From Chloroflexota bacterium (GTDB lineage: Bacteria; Chloroflexota; UBA6077; JACCZL01): a stretch of 64,000 nucleotides of DNA. Both the position numbers and the translations under genes were made by a program. A model generated the notes under the pieces. It searched no databases and was not told where the DNA came from. It was given only the letters and a program-made list of their open reading frames with translations. Every line of letters begins with the position of its first letter. Positions within the stretch are counted from its first letter, which is position 1. Shown piece by piece: positions 51,446 to 60,061 of this stretch. The DNA lies in assembly GCA_020850535.1 (NCBI GenBank), contig JADZEM010000190.1, forward strand, positions 1 to 64,000, in the 5' to 3' direction.

Positions 51446-52006
51446 TCAGACCAGGAGTGACACGAAGAGCTCTGCCACGACAAACGAGAACCCATCGAAC
51501 ACGTCCCCAAGGTCAACCACCGCGTCGCCGGTGAGGGGACCGGTCTCCGCGCCCGCACGGAACACCCAGACCGCCTTACGCCCCGGGTGAACGAGCAACG
51601 CCGCCTTCACCCCATGCTGCACGTACCAGCGGCAGCGCTCCACCTGCGAATCCAGCGTCTGCCCGGGCGACGGGATCTCGACCGCCACATCGGGCGGTAC
51701 GACAAGCCGATCCAGGATTTCGCGATCCACACCAGACGGCACCCGCTCCACACGGTACGCAATCACATCAGGGACGTAGGAGATGCCTTCGGTCAGCCAG
51801 GTCACGCGCGTCTCCGTCATAGACTTGACGGCGACGCGCGGATACTGATGCATGCGAAAGCGGAAGTACAGCTCGCCCTCAAGGGTTCCATGCTTCGCCA
51901 TCGGCGACATCTTCTGCGTCACCACCCCCCGCTCGTACTCCAGCGCCGGTTGCTCTTCCGGCCGGAGCAGGAACTCGTCGAGGGTCAGCGGTCTGGTTAC
52001 TGCCAC
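51446..52006 (-). CDS. Uma2 family (DUF820) putative restriction-type nuclease, copy 2
   Basis: 186 aa from GTG 52006 with the same GGAGG-6-GTG start as copy 1. Core blocks: YVPDVIAYRVERVPSG, PPDVAVEIPSPGQTLDSQVE and HGVKAALLVHPGRKAVWVF. It keeps a Lys in the last block where copy 1 has Arg, so it may be the more complete member of the pair. It sits 83 bases upstream of copy 1. The pair stands between a PhzF-like gene and a FliB-like gene with no other defence genes near. Confidence 0.82.
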   Translation of the reverse strand: MAVTRPLTLDEFLLRPEEQPALEYERGVVTQKMSPMAKHGTLEGELYFRFRMHQYPRVAVKSMTETRVTWLTEGISYVPDVIAYRVERVPSGVDREILDRLVVPPDVAVEIPSPGQTLDSQVERCRWYVQHGVKAALLVHPGRKAVWVFRAGAETGPLTGDAVVDLGDVFDGFSFVVAELFVSLLV

Positions 52007-52090
52007 CGGAAGCCTCCACGTCGGGCCATGTCTCAGTGTACCGCGCACACGCCGCACCGGGATCACACCCCCAGCGATCCGGCCGCCGAG

Positions 52091-53371
52091 TCAGGCCAGC
52101 AGCAGCGCCGCGATGCTCGGCGGATCCTGCGCGTGCTCCCCGCGCAGCATCTTGATCGTGCGATCCCAGAACTGGTGCCCATCCACGTACTTGTCGAACG
52201 CCTGCACCGTCTCGACGACAAGCGCATCCGTCAGGCCGCCCTCGGCCGCCGCCGCGCCGGCCAGCATCAGCCGCATCAGCCCGATCCGGAACGCCAGGAT
52301 CGCATGCTCGTCCGCGAACGAGCGCTCGGGGTGGTACGGGAACGTCCCCAGCCAAACCTGATTGAGCGTCAGGTTCTCCAGCAGGAACGGCCTGCCCGCG
52401 AGGTACGGCCCGAGATGGCGCGACACCGCCCGTCCATACGCCGCTGACACGCGCTCGCCGAGTGGCCCCTCCAGCGGCGTCGACGGGTCGGCGGGGAGGC
52501 CCAGTCCGACCTTCACGCGGTCCACACAGCGGCGCAGCCGCCCCGGCAGCTCCGGCATCGCGATCCACCGCCGCAGCCGCCGCAGCAGCAGCCGGTGCGG
52601 CCCGGCCGGCCCGTCTGGCGTCCCCAACCCGCTCTCGTCCAGCCAGGCCGCCACCGCTGCCAGTTGCCCCTCGGCCTGCACGAAGGTGCCCTCCACCTCC
52701 GCCGCCCGAAACCCGGTCCCGTCGAGCGTCCCGAGCGCCAGCCCCAGCGTCAGCATCCGCGCCCCAAATGAAACGTCCCGACGCTGCACCAGGGCCATGG
52801 TGCGGGCACGGACAAGATGATAGTGGCGGCGCGGATCGTCCTCCGCCGGCTGGTCAGTCCACGGACGATCGATCCAGAACCGGCCGCGCTCGCTGAGACG
52901 GCGGTCGGCCGGCGCCGTCTCCAGCAGCATCGCATCGTCGGCCAGCAGGGCCAGCCGCGCGATCTCCGGACAGGAGAGCCGCCCGGCCAGGTCGATCTGC
53001 CCATCCAGCAGGGTCGCCTGGCGCGGAAACGTGTCGCAGGTCGAGGAGAGCAGCCCCTCGCCCAGCAGCCCCTGCACCCGGCACAGGTGCTCGGCGCTCA
53101 AGAACGGGCAGGATGCGCCCGTCTCCAGCGGGATCAACGCGGCGGGCCAGCCTTCGTCGGGCCACGCCTCAGGATTCGGCTGGAGCGTCTCGGCCATCCG
53201 CAGCTCGACAACCCGCCGGTCCCCGTCCGCGATCAACTGGCGGTACGCCTCGGCCGTCGGCGGGTCCACGTCGATACCGCCCCAGCCACCGCAGCAGTGA
53301 TCCTCGCAAGCCGAGCCGATGCACTGGAAGCGCCCGAGGTAACGCGGCGCCCGGACCGGCGGCAAACTCAC
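52091..53371 (-). CDS. FliB-like (lysine-N-methylase family) protein
   Basis: 426 aa from GTG 53371 (GTGAGGG upstream). The Cys-rich N-terminus FQCIGSACEDHCCGGWGGID, then CPFLSAEHLCRVQ and STCDTFPRQ, match the Cys pattern of the FliB/YkgJ-type family, in which the cysteines bind a metal or Fe-S cluster. FliB methylates flagellin lysines in Salmonella. No flagellar genes are present here, and most Chloroflexota lack flagella, so another substrate is likely. The long helical C-terminal domain (LLLRRLRRWIAMPELPGRLR ... FLLENLTLNQVWLGTFPY) is normal for the family. Confidence 0.75.
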   Translation of the reverse strand: MSLPPVRAPRYLGRFQCIGSACEDHCCGGWGGIDVDPPTAEAYRQLIADGDRRVVELRMAETLQPNPEAWPDEGWPAALIPLETGASCPFLSAEHLCRVQGLLGEGLLSSTCDTFPRQATLLDGQIDLAGRLSCPEIARLALLADDAMLLETAPADRRLSERGRFWIDRPWTDQPAEDDPRRHYHLVRARTMALVQRRDVSFGARMLTLGLALGTLDGTGFRAAEVEGTFVQAEGQLAAVAAWLDESGLGTPDGPAGPHRLLLRRLRRWIAMPELPGRLRRCVDRVKVGLGLPADPSTPLEGPLGERVSAAYGRAVSRHLGPYLAGRPFLLENLTLNQVWLGTFPYHPERSFADEHAILAFRIGLMRLMLAGAAAAEGGLTDALVVETVQAFDKYVDGHQFWDRTIKMLRGEHAQDPPSIAALLLA

Positions 53372-53408
53372 GCTGACACCCTCACCCCCCGAGGATACCA
53401 GTCGGGGG

Positions 53409-53515
53409 CGTTGGGTCGTGGGTGATGGGTCGTGGGCCATGGGTCGTGGGTCATGGGGAAGGGTTGCCCTCGACCCTCGACCCTCGACCCTCGACCCTCG
53501 ACCCTCGACCCAGCG
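53409..53515. repeat. Heptamer arrays between FliB-like and sugar permease genes
   Basis: First seven degenerate units (GGGTCGT, GGGTGAT, GGGCCAT, GGGTCAT; 53412-53457), then six exact CTCGACC-type units (53470-53513). Two different heptamers abut in one 144-base gap. Confidence 0.9.
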
Positions 53516-54418
53516 TCAGCCTTTCAGCCCCGTCGTCACCACGCCCTGGATGATCAGCCGCTGCGCCACGAAGAACACCAGGATCATCGGCAGGACGTAC
53601 AAGACCACGCCGGCCATCGTGATCGTGATCAGCGGCTGGTTGTACGGGTCAACGTACGCCGTCTGGAGCTTCACGGCCAGCGTGGTGATCTGGTCGTGGA
53701 GGAACAGCTTCGGGAAGAGCCAGTCGCCCCAGACCCAGGTGAACGCGAAGATGGCGGATGCGGCGACGGCCGGCAGCGAGTTCGGCAGGTAGATCTGCCA
53801 GAACAGACGGAACCTGCCGCAGCCGTCCACCTCGGCCGCGTCATCCAGGTCTCGCGGGATGCTGGCGAAGAACTGGCGGAAGAGGAAGATATGGAACGGG
53901 CTTCCGGAGATGCCCCACAGCACCCACGGCCAGTAGCTGTTCAGCAATCCCAGCTTCGAGAACACGATGTACTGCGGGACGACGGTCACCAGCCACGGGA
54001 CCATCATCATGCCCATGACCAGCCCGAACAGGAAGCTCCGGCCGGGCGCGCCTGGATGCCGCGCAAAGCCGAAGCCGGCCGCTGCACTGGAGAACACCAC
54101 CAGCGCCGTGTACATCGTGGAGAGGATGACCGAGTTCATGAAATACCGCAGGTACGGGAACATGGTCACCGCGAAGTAGTAGTTGTAGATCTCGGCCGTC
54201 GAGGGCAGGATCTGGATCGGGTAGGAGACCCACTCGGACTCCTTCTTGAAGGAGATCAGCACCAGCCAGACGGTGGGCAGCGAGAAGAGGATCGCCAGCC
54301 CGACGACGGCGGCAAGCGTCCAGGCGCCGTCGAGGCGGGCGGCCAGCGGCCTGGAGGCTGCCAGGCGGCCGGCCGACGAGCCAGGCGGGGCGGCCGCCGA
54401 GCGGTCGACTATCGCCAT
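53516..54418 (-). CDS. Sugar ABC transporter permease, MalG type
   Basis: 300 aa, ATG 54418. There are six membrane helices, and the N-terminus is rich in Ala/Pro/Ser. Family blocks: VWLVLISFKKESEW, YFMNSVILSTMYTALVV and the EAA loop PRDLDDAAEVDGCGRFRLFW (contact with the ATPase), with the C-terminus FVAQRLIIQGVVTTGLKG. This is typical of carbohydrate uptake (CUT1) inner-membrane subunits. It is the third transporter gene of an operon read from the LacI gene at 58454 down. No ATPase gene lies in the operon; a shared MsiK-type ATPase elsewhere is likely. Confidence 0.9.
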   Translation of the reverse strand: MAIVDRSAAAPPGSSAGRLAASRPLAARLDGAWTLAAVVGLAILFSLPTVWLVLISFKKESEWVSYPIQILPSTAEIYNYYFAVTMFPYLRYFMNSVILSTMYTALVVFSSAAAGFGFARHPGAPGRSFLFGLVMGMMMVPWLVTVVPQYIVFSKLGLLNSYWPWVLWGISGSPFHIFLFRQFFASIPRDLDDAAEVDGCGRFRLFWQIYLPNSLPAVAASAIFAFTWVWGDWLFPKLFLHDQITTLAVKLQTAYVDPYNQPLITITMAGVVLYVLPMILVFFVAQRLIIQGVVTTGLKG

Positions 54419-54420
54419 GA

Positions 54421-54457
54421 TGCTGACCTCGATACTGATCTCGATACTGACCTCGCA
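54421..54457. repeat. Twelve-base tandem repeat between permease genes
   Basis: Three units of CTGACCTCGATA type (two with a single change) directly before the MalG-type start codon. They fill much of the 52-base gap and could affect translation coupling. Confidence 0.7.
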
Positions 54458-54470
54458 GGGAGTGACGGGC

Positions 54471-55436
54471 TCATCGTGACCCTCCGTCCTGGTCGACCTC
54501 GTAGTACACCCAGTACTTCGACGTCTTGAAGACGGCGTAGGTGAGCGCCACGATGACCACCAGGAACATCCAGATCAGTGCCAGCCCGTACCCGTACCGC
54601 TGCTGCGCAAACACCTGCTGGTAGGCGTGCACCAGAAACAGATAGTTGTCGCGGACCGGAATCGAGGCGAGCTGATCGCCCGCCAGCAGCATCGGCGCGA
54701 CGAGCGTCTGGAGCGAGCGGATCATAGTCAGGACCAGCTCGAAGAAGATGACCGGCGTGAGCAGTGGGATGATGACGGCCCGGTACAGCTGCGGGGTGGT
54801 CGCGCCGTCGATGCGCGCGGCGTCCTTCAGTTCGTTGGGGACGCCCTGGAGGCCGGCCAGGAAGATGACCATGCCACCGCCGATACCCGTCCAGACGGTC
54901 AGTGCGGTGAGCACCTGTGTCGGGAAGTCCACCGTCCAGCGAATCGCGGTGTCTGGCCAGAACCAGGAGAGAATGCCGTTGACCAGGCCGTAGTTCTGAT
55001 CGACGAAGATGCGCCAGATCCAGACCACGGCCACAATCGGCACGATGTGCGGCAGGTAAAAGAGGGTGCGGAAGACCCCACGCGCCGGGATCGCGCCGTT
55101 CAGCAGGATGGCCAGGAACAGCGCCAGCCCGATGCTGAGCGGGACGTTCATGACCGAGAACACGAATGTCCGCCAGAGCGAATGCAGGACGTCTGGATCG
55201 TCGAAGGCACGCAGGTAGTTGTCGAACCCGCGGAAGCGCAGGCTGTCCAGGTTGTAGCCGTCGTAGTTGGTGAGCGAGGCGGCGAACCCGAGCGCGAGCG
55301 GTACGACACTCAGCGCCAGGAAGCCCAGCAGCCACGGCGAGATAAAGAGGTAGAACGAGACGGTCTCACGCCAGGCCCGCCCCTGGAAGCGCCGCCTCGG
55401 TGTTGCGCGGGGCACACTGGTCGCTGCGAAAGTCAT
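54471..55436 (-). CDS. Sugar ABC transporter permease, MalF type
   Basis: 321 aa; ATG 55436 chosen over ATG 55445 by position of GGGTGAGA, but either is possible. There are six helices. Blocks: WRETVSFYLFISPWLLGFLA, NVPLSIGLALFLAILLN, LFYLPHIVPIVAVVWIWRI and the EAA loop PNELKDAARIDGATTPQLYR. It pairs with the MalG-type protein encoded next. Substrate class is sugar or sugar-like by family. It lies between the binding protein gene (55586) and the second permease. Confidence 0.9.
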   Translation of the reverse strand: MTFAATSVPRATPRRRFQGRAWRETVSFYLFISPWLLGFLALSVVPLALGFAASLTNYDGYNLDSLRFRGFDNYLRAFDDPDVLHSLWRTFVFSVMNVPLSIGLALFLAILLNGAIPARGVFRTLFYLPHIVPIVAVVWIWRIFVDQNYGLVNGILSWFWPDTAIRWTVDFPTQVLTALTVWTGIGGGMVIFLAGLQGVPNELKDAARIDGATTPQLYRAVIIPLLTPVIFFELVLTMIRSLQTLVAPMLLAGDQLASIPVRDNYLFLVHAYQQVFAQQRYGYGLALIWMFLVVIVALTYAVFKTSKYWVYYEVDQDGGSR

Positions 55437-55455
55437 AGGTCTCACCCGTCACTCG

Positions 55456-55507
55456 TAGGCAGAGGGCAGTAGGCGGCAGGCGATGGGCGATGGGCGATGG
55501 GCAGCGA
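55456..55507. repeat. Heptamer repeats between binding protein and permease genes
   Basis: GGCAGAG/GGCAGTA/GGCGGCA units run into three GGGCGAT units (55482-55503), within the 149-base gap of the sugar transporter operon. Confidence 0.75.
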
Positions 55508-55585
55508 TCAGAACAGGCTGCGCCTTTCGAGGTGTCCAGGCCGTTCGCTCCACTGCCTGCCGCGTACCGCCTACGGCCTACGCAT

Positions 55586-57145
55586 CTAGCTGAGGCGCTC
55601 CTTGCCTTCCTTGATCGCCGTGTTGACGTCCTTCTCGAGGTTCGTCAACAGCTGATCGAAGGTCATCTGGTTCCGCATCACCTGCTCCAGGTACTTGTTC
55701 CAGGGGCCGGTGAAGCTGTTCAGGGCAACCTGCTGACTCTGGTTGATGTACGGGTTGTAGCGAACCGTTGTGCTGGAGATGGCCAGCTCCTTCGCCAGAA
55801 TCTTCTGCACCTGCTGCTGGAACGGCGTGGTGGTCGGCATCTCCTTGTACAGCGACTTGAGGCCCGGGACGCCCCAACCGCTGCGCGCCCGGATGACGGC
55901 CTGCTCACCACCGTGGAACCACTCGTACATCTTCCAGGCTTCGTCAAAGACCTTGGTGCCCGTGTGCATCAGTGCGCCCGTCGCCGTGACGGTCGGCGAC
56001 ATGTACTTGTCGCCCCACTTCGGCGCCTGGAGCATGATGCAATCGTCGCGGACAGCGTCCGTGCCGTTGATCCGACCGCTGAACCAGTAGCCGTACTGGG
56101 CAATGGCGATCTGACCGCGCACGAAGTAGTCGCTTGGCGAGCCGGTGGTGATCGGGTTCAGCGGGCTGAAGGTCAGGTTCTCCTTGGAGGCGTCGTACCA
56201 GAACTGGAGCGCCTTCTTCGCCTCTGGTGTCTGCAAGTTGACCTTGCCAAAGTCCGCATCCCAGAGGCTGGTGCCGGCCTGGTTCAGCTGGACCTCGACC
56301 ACGCGGTCGAACCAGTTGTTCATCGCGCCACCGATGCCGAGCACTTCGACCCGGTCGCCGGACTTCTTCTGCGTCTTGCGCGCCAGATCGATCACTTGCT
56401 CGTAGGAGAGGATCGTGTCATCGGTGGGCACGGCGACACCGGCAGCCTGGAACGCCTTCTTGTTCAAGAACAGCGAGAGGTCAGGAGACCAGTCCTTGAC
56501 CATGCCGTAGATCTTGCCGGTCCCGACGTTGAGCTTCTCGTCGAACATGTAGTTCTTGTTGGCGTCTGACAGATCGTCCACCTTGATGACGGACGAGCCC
56601 TTGAAGCTGTCGGTCAGATCCTTCGCGAGCTTGCGGAGGATGAAGGTCGGGACATCAGGCGCCTGCACCCGGTAGAAGTCTGGCGGCGTACCGGCAGCGG
56701 TCATCGCCATCAGTGCGACGAGGTCCGAGGTCACGAGGTAGGTCTGGATGTTCGGGTTCTTCTGGGTGAACGCGGCCTGCTCCTGCTCCGAGATCTCGGT
56801 CCGGTTGTACATGAAGGTGACGAGCTTCTGGCCGGCCGCCAGTTGAGGCGGAGGCGGCGTGGACGTTGGGGCCGGGGCGGCCGGCGCCTGGGCCGTTGCC
56901 GGCGTAGCCGTCGCAGCGGCTGCCGCCGGGGCCTGCGTCGCGGCTGCCTGGGCTGCAGGCGCAGCCGGCTGGGCGGCGGGTGCTGCTGGCTGAGCGGCGG
57001 CGGCCGGCTTGTCAGCCGCCTTTGCGGCGGGTGTTGGCGCAACGGGCGGCGGCGGCGGCGCGCCACAGGCCGCCAGCACCGGCGCAGCAACAGTAACACT
57101 CAGCATACCGAGGAGCCGACGTCGACTCAGTGCAAGACGCGACAT
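55586..57145 (-). CDS. Sugar ABC transporter substrate-binding protein (Tat lipoprotein)
   Basis: 519 aa, ATG 57145 with GGGAGGATC upstream. The signal is LALSRRRLLGMLSVTVAAPV then a lipobox AACG, so it is Tat-exported and lipid-anchored. A ~75-residue Ala/Pro/Gln linker precedes the family 1 binding core: QKLVTFMYNRTEISEQEQAA, GTPPDFYRVQAPDVPTFI, GKIYGMVKDWSPDLSLFLNK and YFVRGQIAIAQYGYWF. It captures a sugar outside the cell for the two permeases encoded after it. It is the second gene after lacI. Confidence 0.92.
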   Translation of the reverse strand: MSRLALSRRRLLGMLSVTVAAPVLAACGAPPPPPVAPTPAAKAADKPAAAAQPAAPAAQPAAPAAQAAATQAPAAAAATATPATAQAPAAPAPTSTPPPPQLAAGQKLVTFMYNRTEISEQEQAAFTQKNPNIQTYLVTSDLVALMAMTAAGTPPDFYRVQAPDVPTFILRKLAKDLTDSFKGSSVIKVDDLSDANKNYMFDEKLNVGTGKIYGMVKDWSPDLSLFLNKKAFQAAGVAVPTDDTILSYEQVIDLARKTQKKSGDRVEVLGIGGAMNNWFDRVVEVQLNQAGTSLWDADFGKVNLQTPEAKKALQFWYDASKENLTFSPLNPITTGSPSDYFVRGQIAIAQYGYWFSGRINGTDAVRDDCIMLQAPKWGDKYMSPTVTATGALMHTGTKVFDEAWKMYEWFHGGEQAVIRARSGWGVPGLKSLYKEMPTTTPFQQQVQKILAKELAISSTTVRYNPYINQSQQVALNSFTGPWNKYLEQVMRNQMTFDQLLTNLEKDVNTAIKEGKERLS

Positions 57146-57218
57146 TGCGAGATCCTCCCTCTTCTGTCCAGTGCTCGGACGTTCGGATTCCGTGCGGGGC
57201 AACAAACCGTGCGGTCGC

Positions 57219-58454
57219 TCATTCGACGCTGAGCGGCGATCCCCCCTGGCCGGATGGCGGTACCGGCGGCGTGAGCGGGCTGGCAACCGGTTTCTGCGGC
57301 GCGGCTCCGCACGATTCGCGGACCACGAGGCGGACCGGCAGCACCCGCTCAACCGCCACCGGTGACGTACCGTCCGCAGCGCCCTCAATCGCATCGAGCA
57401 GCGCCTCAACGCCGATCCGGCCGAGGTCGTCGCGCGGATGCTCGATGGTCGTGAGTGCAGGCACGCTGTACACGCCGACCTCGACCCCGTCAAACCCGAC
57501 GATGGCGACATCGTCGGGCACGCGGACGCCGAGATCGTGAAACCCACGAAGCAGGCCGATGGCGGTGGTGTCTGTCGCGGCAAACATCGCGGTCGGGCGC
57601 GGCCCCGGCCGCGCGAGCCACTCGGAGGCGGCGTCTCGGCCACCACGCATCGCGCGTGCATCGCCGATCAGCCACGAATCGTCCGGCCGCAGGCCGTGCT
57701 CGTCGAGCGCTCGCAAGTAGCCACGGAACCGGTCGGCTGAGGCGGCGTACTCGGCGGTCGATGGCGGGAGCTTGCCGTAGCTGACATGCCCGATTCGCCG
57801 GTGGCCGAGATCCAGCAGGTGGCGGGTGGCGAGGTACGCGCCATCTTCATCGTCGATCCGGATCGCCGGAATGGTGGGAGCAGGACTGCCGCTGAGGAGA
57901 ACGACGATCGGCAGACCACGCTGTGAGAGATCGCGACGAGCGGCAACCCGCAGGGTCTGCTGCTGATCCCCGTCGCCGGCCGGGCGGGCCGTCGCTACCA
58001 CCACGCCGTCCACCCGGCCGCTCCGGAGATTCGCCAGTGCAATCACCTCGTCGTCCGCGGTGCCGGCCTCGGCAACGTCCAGCTGGTAGCCGCGGGCGCG
58101 GGCCGCCTTGAGCGCGGCCGTGGCGATCTCACCGTAGTACGGGTTCGCGATCCGTGAAACGACGAGCATGATCGCACCGGTTCGCCGGCTGCGAAGGCTG
58201 CGGGCAGCGTGATTCGGGGTGTAGTTCAGGCGCACAGCAGCGGCGAGGACAGCGGCGCGGGTGACATCGGAGATGCGGAGTGTCCCGCTGCGTCCGTTGA
58301 GGACAAGCGACACGGTGGCCTTGGAGACGCCAGCCTCCCGGGCAACGTCGAGGATGGTGGAGGGCCGCGCCAGGACGCCAGCGGCCGAAAGTGCATCCGC
58401 GTGCACTCCGTCAGCGAGCGGCGCCGTGCTTTTGGGGACAGGTTGGCGCGTCAT
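57219..58454 (-). CDS. LacI family transcriptional regulator
   Basis: 411 aa from ATG 58454 (GAGG about 13 bases upstream); ATG 58466 is an alternative but lies directly on the Shine-Dalgarno-like GAGG. After a ~35-residue extension comes the helix-turn-helix STILDVAREAGVSKATVSLV and the hinge YTPNHAARSLRSRRTG. The effector domain follows: MLVVSRIANPYYGEIATAAL, VDGVVVATARPAG, DDVAIVGFDGVEVG and LTTIEHPRDDLGRIGVEALL. It probably represses the sugar importer genes downstream, and itself, responding to the imported sugar. The C-terminus ends in a Pro/Gly-rich tail. Confidence 0.92.
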   Translation of the reverse strand: MTRQPVPKSTAPLADGVHADALSAAGVLARPSTILDVAREAGVSKATVSLVLNGRSGTLRISDVTRAAVLAAAVRLNYTPNHAARSLRSRRTGAIMLVVSRIANPYYGEIATAALKAARARGYQLDVAEAGTADDEVIALANLRSGRVDGVVVATARPAGDGDQQQTLRVAARRDLSQRGLPIVVLLSGSPAPTIPAIRIDDEDGAYLATRHLLDLGHRRIGHVSYGKLPPSTAEYAASADRFRGYLRALDEHGLRPDDSWLIGDARAMRGGRDAASEWLARPGPRPTAMFAATDTTAIGLLRGFHDLGVRVPDDVAIVGFDGVEVGVYSVPALTTIEHPRDDLGRIGVEALLDAIEGAADGTSPVAVERVLPVRLVVRESCGAAPQKPVASPLTPPVPPSGQGGSPLSVE

Positions 58455-58517
58455 CACGCCGGGCATCCTCAGTGGTGATCCCGTTCAGACCCAGAAACGA
58501 TCTGCGTGGAACGGTTT

Positions 58518-58525
58518 AGCGCGCT
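58518..58525. promoter_or_regulatory. AGCGCGCT palindrome at the lacI transcription start
   Basis: A symmetric CG-centred octamer just downstream of the lacI promoter -10, where LacI-family operators commonly lie. It is a candidate autoregulatory site; no second copy was noticed before the binding-protein gene. Confidence 0.4.
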
Positions 58526-58526
58526 G

Positions 58527-58555
58527 AGAATAGCAGCTACGTTCCTGGTCGTCAA
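58527..58555 (-). promoter_or_regulatory. Promoter of lacI and sugar importer operon
   Basis: TTGACG (58550-58555) and TATTCT (58527-58532) on the minus strand with exactly 17 bases between, a strong sigma-70 match. Start near 58520. Confidence 0.75.
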
Positions 58556-58701
58556 TCCGCCGGGATCATTGGCTGCCCCGCGGTCTCGCTCTCGCGCACG
58601 GGAGGCGACGAGCCGAACTGGCCGTGCAGTCGAGCTTCTGGCGACTGCCGGCACGACACGCGTACACTCCCGGGAACACAGCCGGGCCACCTGGAGGCAG
58701 C

Positions 58702-59766
58702 ATGAACGTCATCGACCTGCGGAGCGACACTGTCACCCTGCCATCCCCTGAGATGCGTCGCTTCATCAACGAAGCGGAGGTCGGCGACGACGTCTACGGC
58801 GAGGACACGACCGTCAACGCCCTCCAGGAGAAGGCCGCCGAGCTGCTCGGCAAGGAGGCCGCCCTCTTCGTCTCCAGCGGCACCATGGGCAACCTGATCG
58901 CGCACATCGCGTGGTGCAACGCCGGCGACGAGGTCATCTGCGGCGAGAAGCACCACACCCTGAATTCCGAGCAGGCCAACGCCGCCCGCGTCGCTCAGAC
59001 CCAGCTGCGGACCGTCCCCCAGAACCGCGCCAGCCTCGACATCGACGCCATCCGCCGCACCATTCGCGGCGACGATCCCCACTTCCCGCGCACCACGCTG
59101 ATCTGGGTCGAGCAGCCCTGCAACGGCTGGGTGATGCCGCTCGACGAGCTGGCCGCCATCTCCAGGCTCGCCCGCGAGCACAACATTCCCGTCCACATGG
59201 ACGGCGCGCGCATCTTCAACGCGGCCATCGCGCTCGGCGTGGACGCCTCAGAGATCGCAAAGCATGTCGATTCGGTCATGTTCTGCTTCTCCAAGGGGCT
59301 GGCCGCGCCCGTCGGCTCGGCGCTCGTCGGCTCGAAGGCGTTCATCGCCAAGGCCTACCGAGGCCGCAAGCTGATCGGCGGCGCGATGCGGCAGGCCGGC
59401 GTCATCGCGGCGGGCGGCCTCTACGCGCTCAACAACAACATCGAGCGTCTGGCCGACGACCACGCCAACGCAAAGCGGCTCGCGGCCGGCCTCGCGCGGC
59501 TCCCCGGCATCGCCATCGACCGCGACGAGGTCACCACCAACATGTTCTTCATCCACCTGAGCGATCCAGCTCCCTCCGCCAAGGAGCTTTCGGCCCGGGT
59601 CAAGGAGAAGGGCGTGCTCTGCGGCGCGGCGAAGGACGGCAGCCCGATCATCCGGCTGGTCACGCACTACGGCATCGAGCGGGCCGACATCGACCGGGCC
59701 ATTGACGCCTTCGCGCAGGCGCTCGGGGCGCAGCCGGCCGTGGCCGGGGTCGCCGTCACAGCGTAG
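58702..59766 (+). CDS. ltaE: Low-specificity L-threonine aldolase
   Basis: 354 aa, ATG 58702 with GGAGG 7 bases upstream. A fold-type I PLP enzyme cleaving L-threonine to glycine and acetaldehyde. It starts MNVIDLRSDTVTLPSPEMRR, the usual opening. It shows EVGDDVYGEDTTVNALQEKA, SSGTMGNLIAHIAW, HMDGARIFNAA (Asp167 binds the PLP nitrogen) and the Schiff-base Lys198 in FCFSKGLAAPVGS. Full length. It is divergent from lacI and upstream of a D-2-hydroxyacid dehydrogenase, separated by repeats. Confidence 0.95.
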   Translation: MNVIDLRSDTVTLPSPEMRRFINEAEVGDDVYGEDTTVNALQEKAAELLGKEAALFVSSGTMGNLIAHIAWCNAGDEVICGEKHHTLNSEQANAARVAQTQLRTVPQNRASLDIDAIRRTIRGDDPHFPRTTLIWVEQPCNGWVMPLDELAAISRLAREHNIPVHMDGARIFNAAIALGVDASEIAKHVDSVMFCFSKGLAAPVGSALVGSKAFIAKAYRGRKLIGGAMRQAGVIAAGGLYALNNNIERLADDHANAKRLAAGLARLPGIAIDRDEVTTNMFFIHLSDPAPSAKELSARVKEKGVLCGAAKDGSPIIRLVTHYGIERADIDRAIDAFAQALGAQPAVAGVAVTA

Positions 59767-59770
59767 TGAC

Positions 59771-59804
59771 AGCAGGCAGTAAGCAGTAAGCAGTAAGCAG
59801 TAAG
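59771..59804. repeat. Heptamer tandem repeat after ltaE
   Basis: About four and a half units of CAGTAAG type (GGCAGTA then AGCAGTA) directly downstream of the stop codon at 59766. Confidence 0.85.
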
Positions 59805-59812
59805 GAACGGTC

Positions 59813-60001
59813 GGTGAAAACGTGCAAGCTGCCCATTGTCGTCCTGAGCGCAGCGAAGGACCTCACCCGCTGACGCGGACGCTGACGGTCAGCGGGTGAT
59901 GCACAAGCCGATAGTCGGCGCGTGACACGAGCGTTGACGGTCAGCGGGTGAGGTCCTTCGCTGCGCTCAGGACGACAATGGGCAGCTTGCACGCTTTCAC
60001 C
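59813..60001. repeat. Long hairpin element with 61-base arms
   Basis: The arms 59813-59873 and 59941-60001 are reverse complements with one mismatch and contain TTGTCGTCCTGAGCGCAGCG. The inner half of the arm is the same as in the element at 18947-19225, but the outer parts differ (GCAAGCTGCCCA here, GCGACTCACAG there). The 67-base centre has two GACGGTCAGCGGGTGA-like segments. It fills the gap before the dehydrogenase gene. Confidence 0.9.
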
Positions 60002-60012
60002 CCATCATTATT

Positions 60013-60049
60013 CCCACGACCCACGACCCACGACCCACGACCCACGAGG
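60013..60049. repeat. Heptamer tandem repeat before dehydrogenase gene
   Basis: Five units of CCCACGA ending 12 bases before the start codon. The final CGAGGAGGGG part supplies the ribosome site of the next gene. Confidence 0.9.
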
Positions 60050-60061
60050 AGGGGATCTCGC

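Noticed and set aside
50793-53371. Uma2 pair plus FliB-like gene as a defence island
   Set aside because: No restriction, toxin, helicase or other defence genes accompany them, and the neighbours are metabolic.
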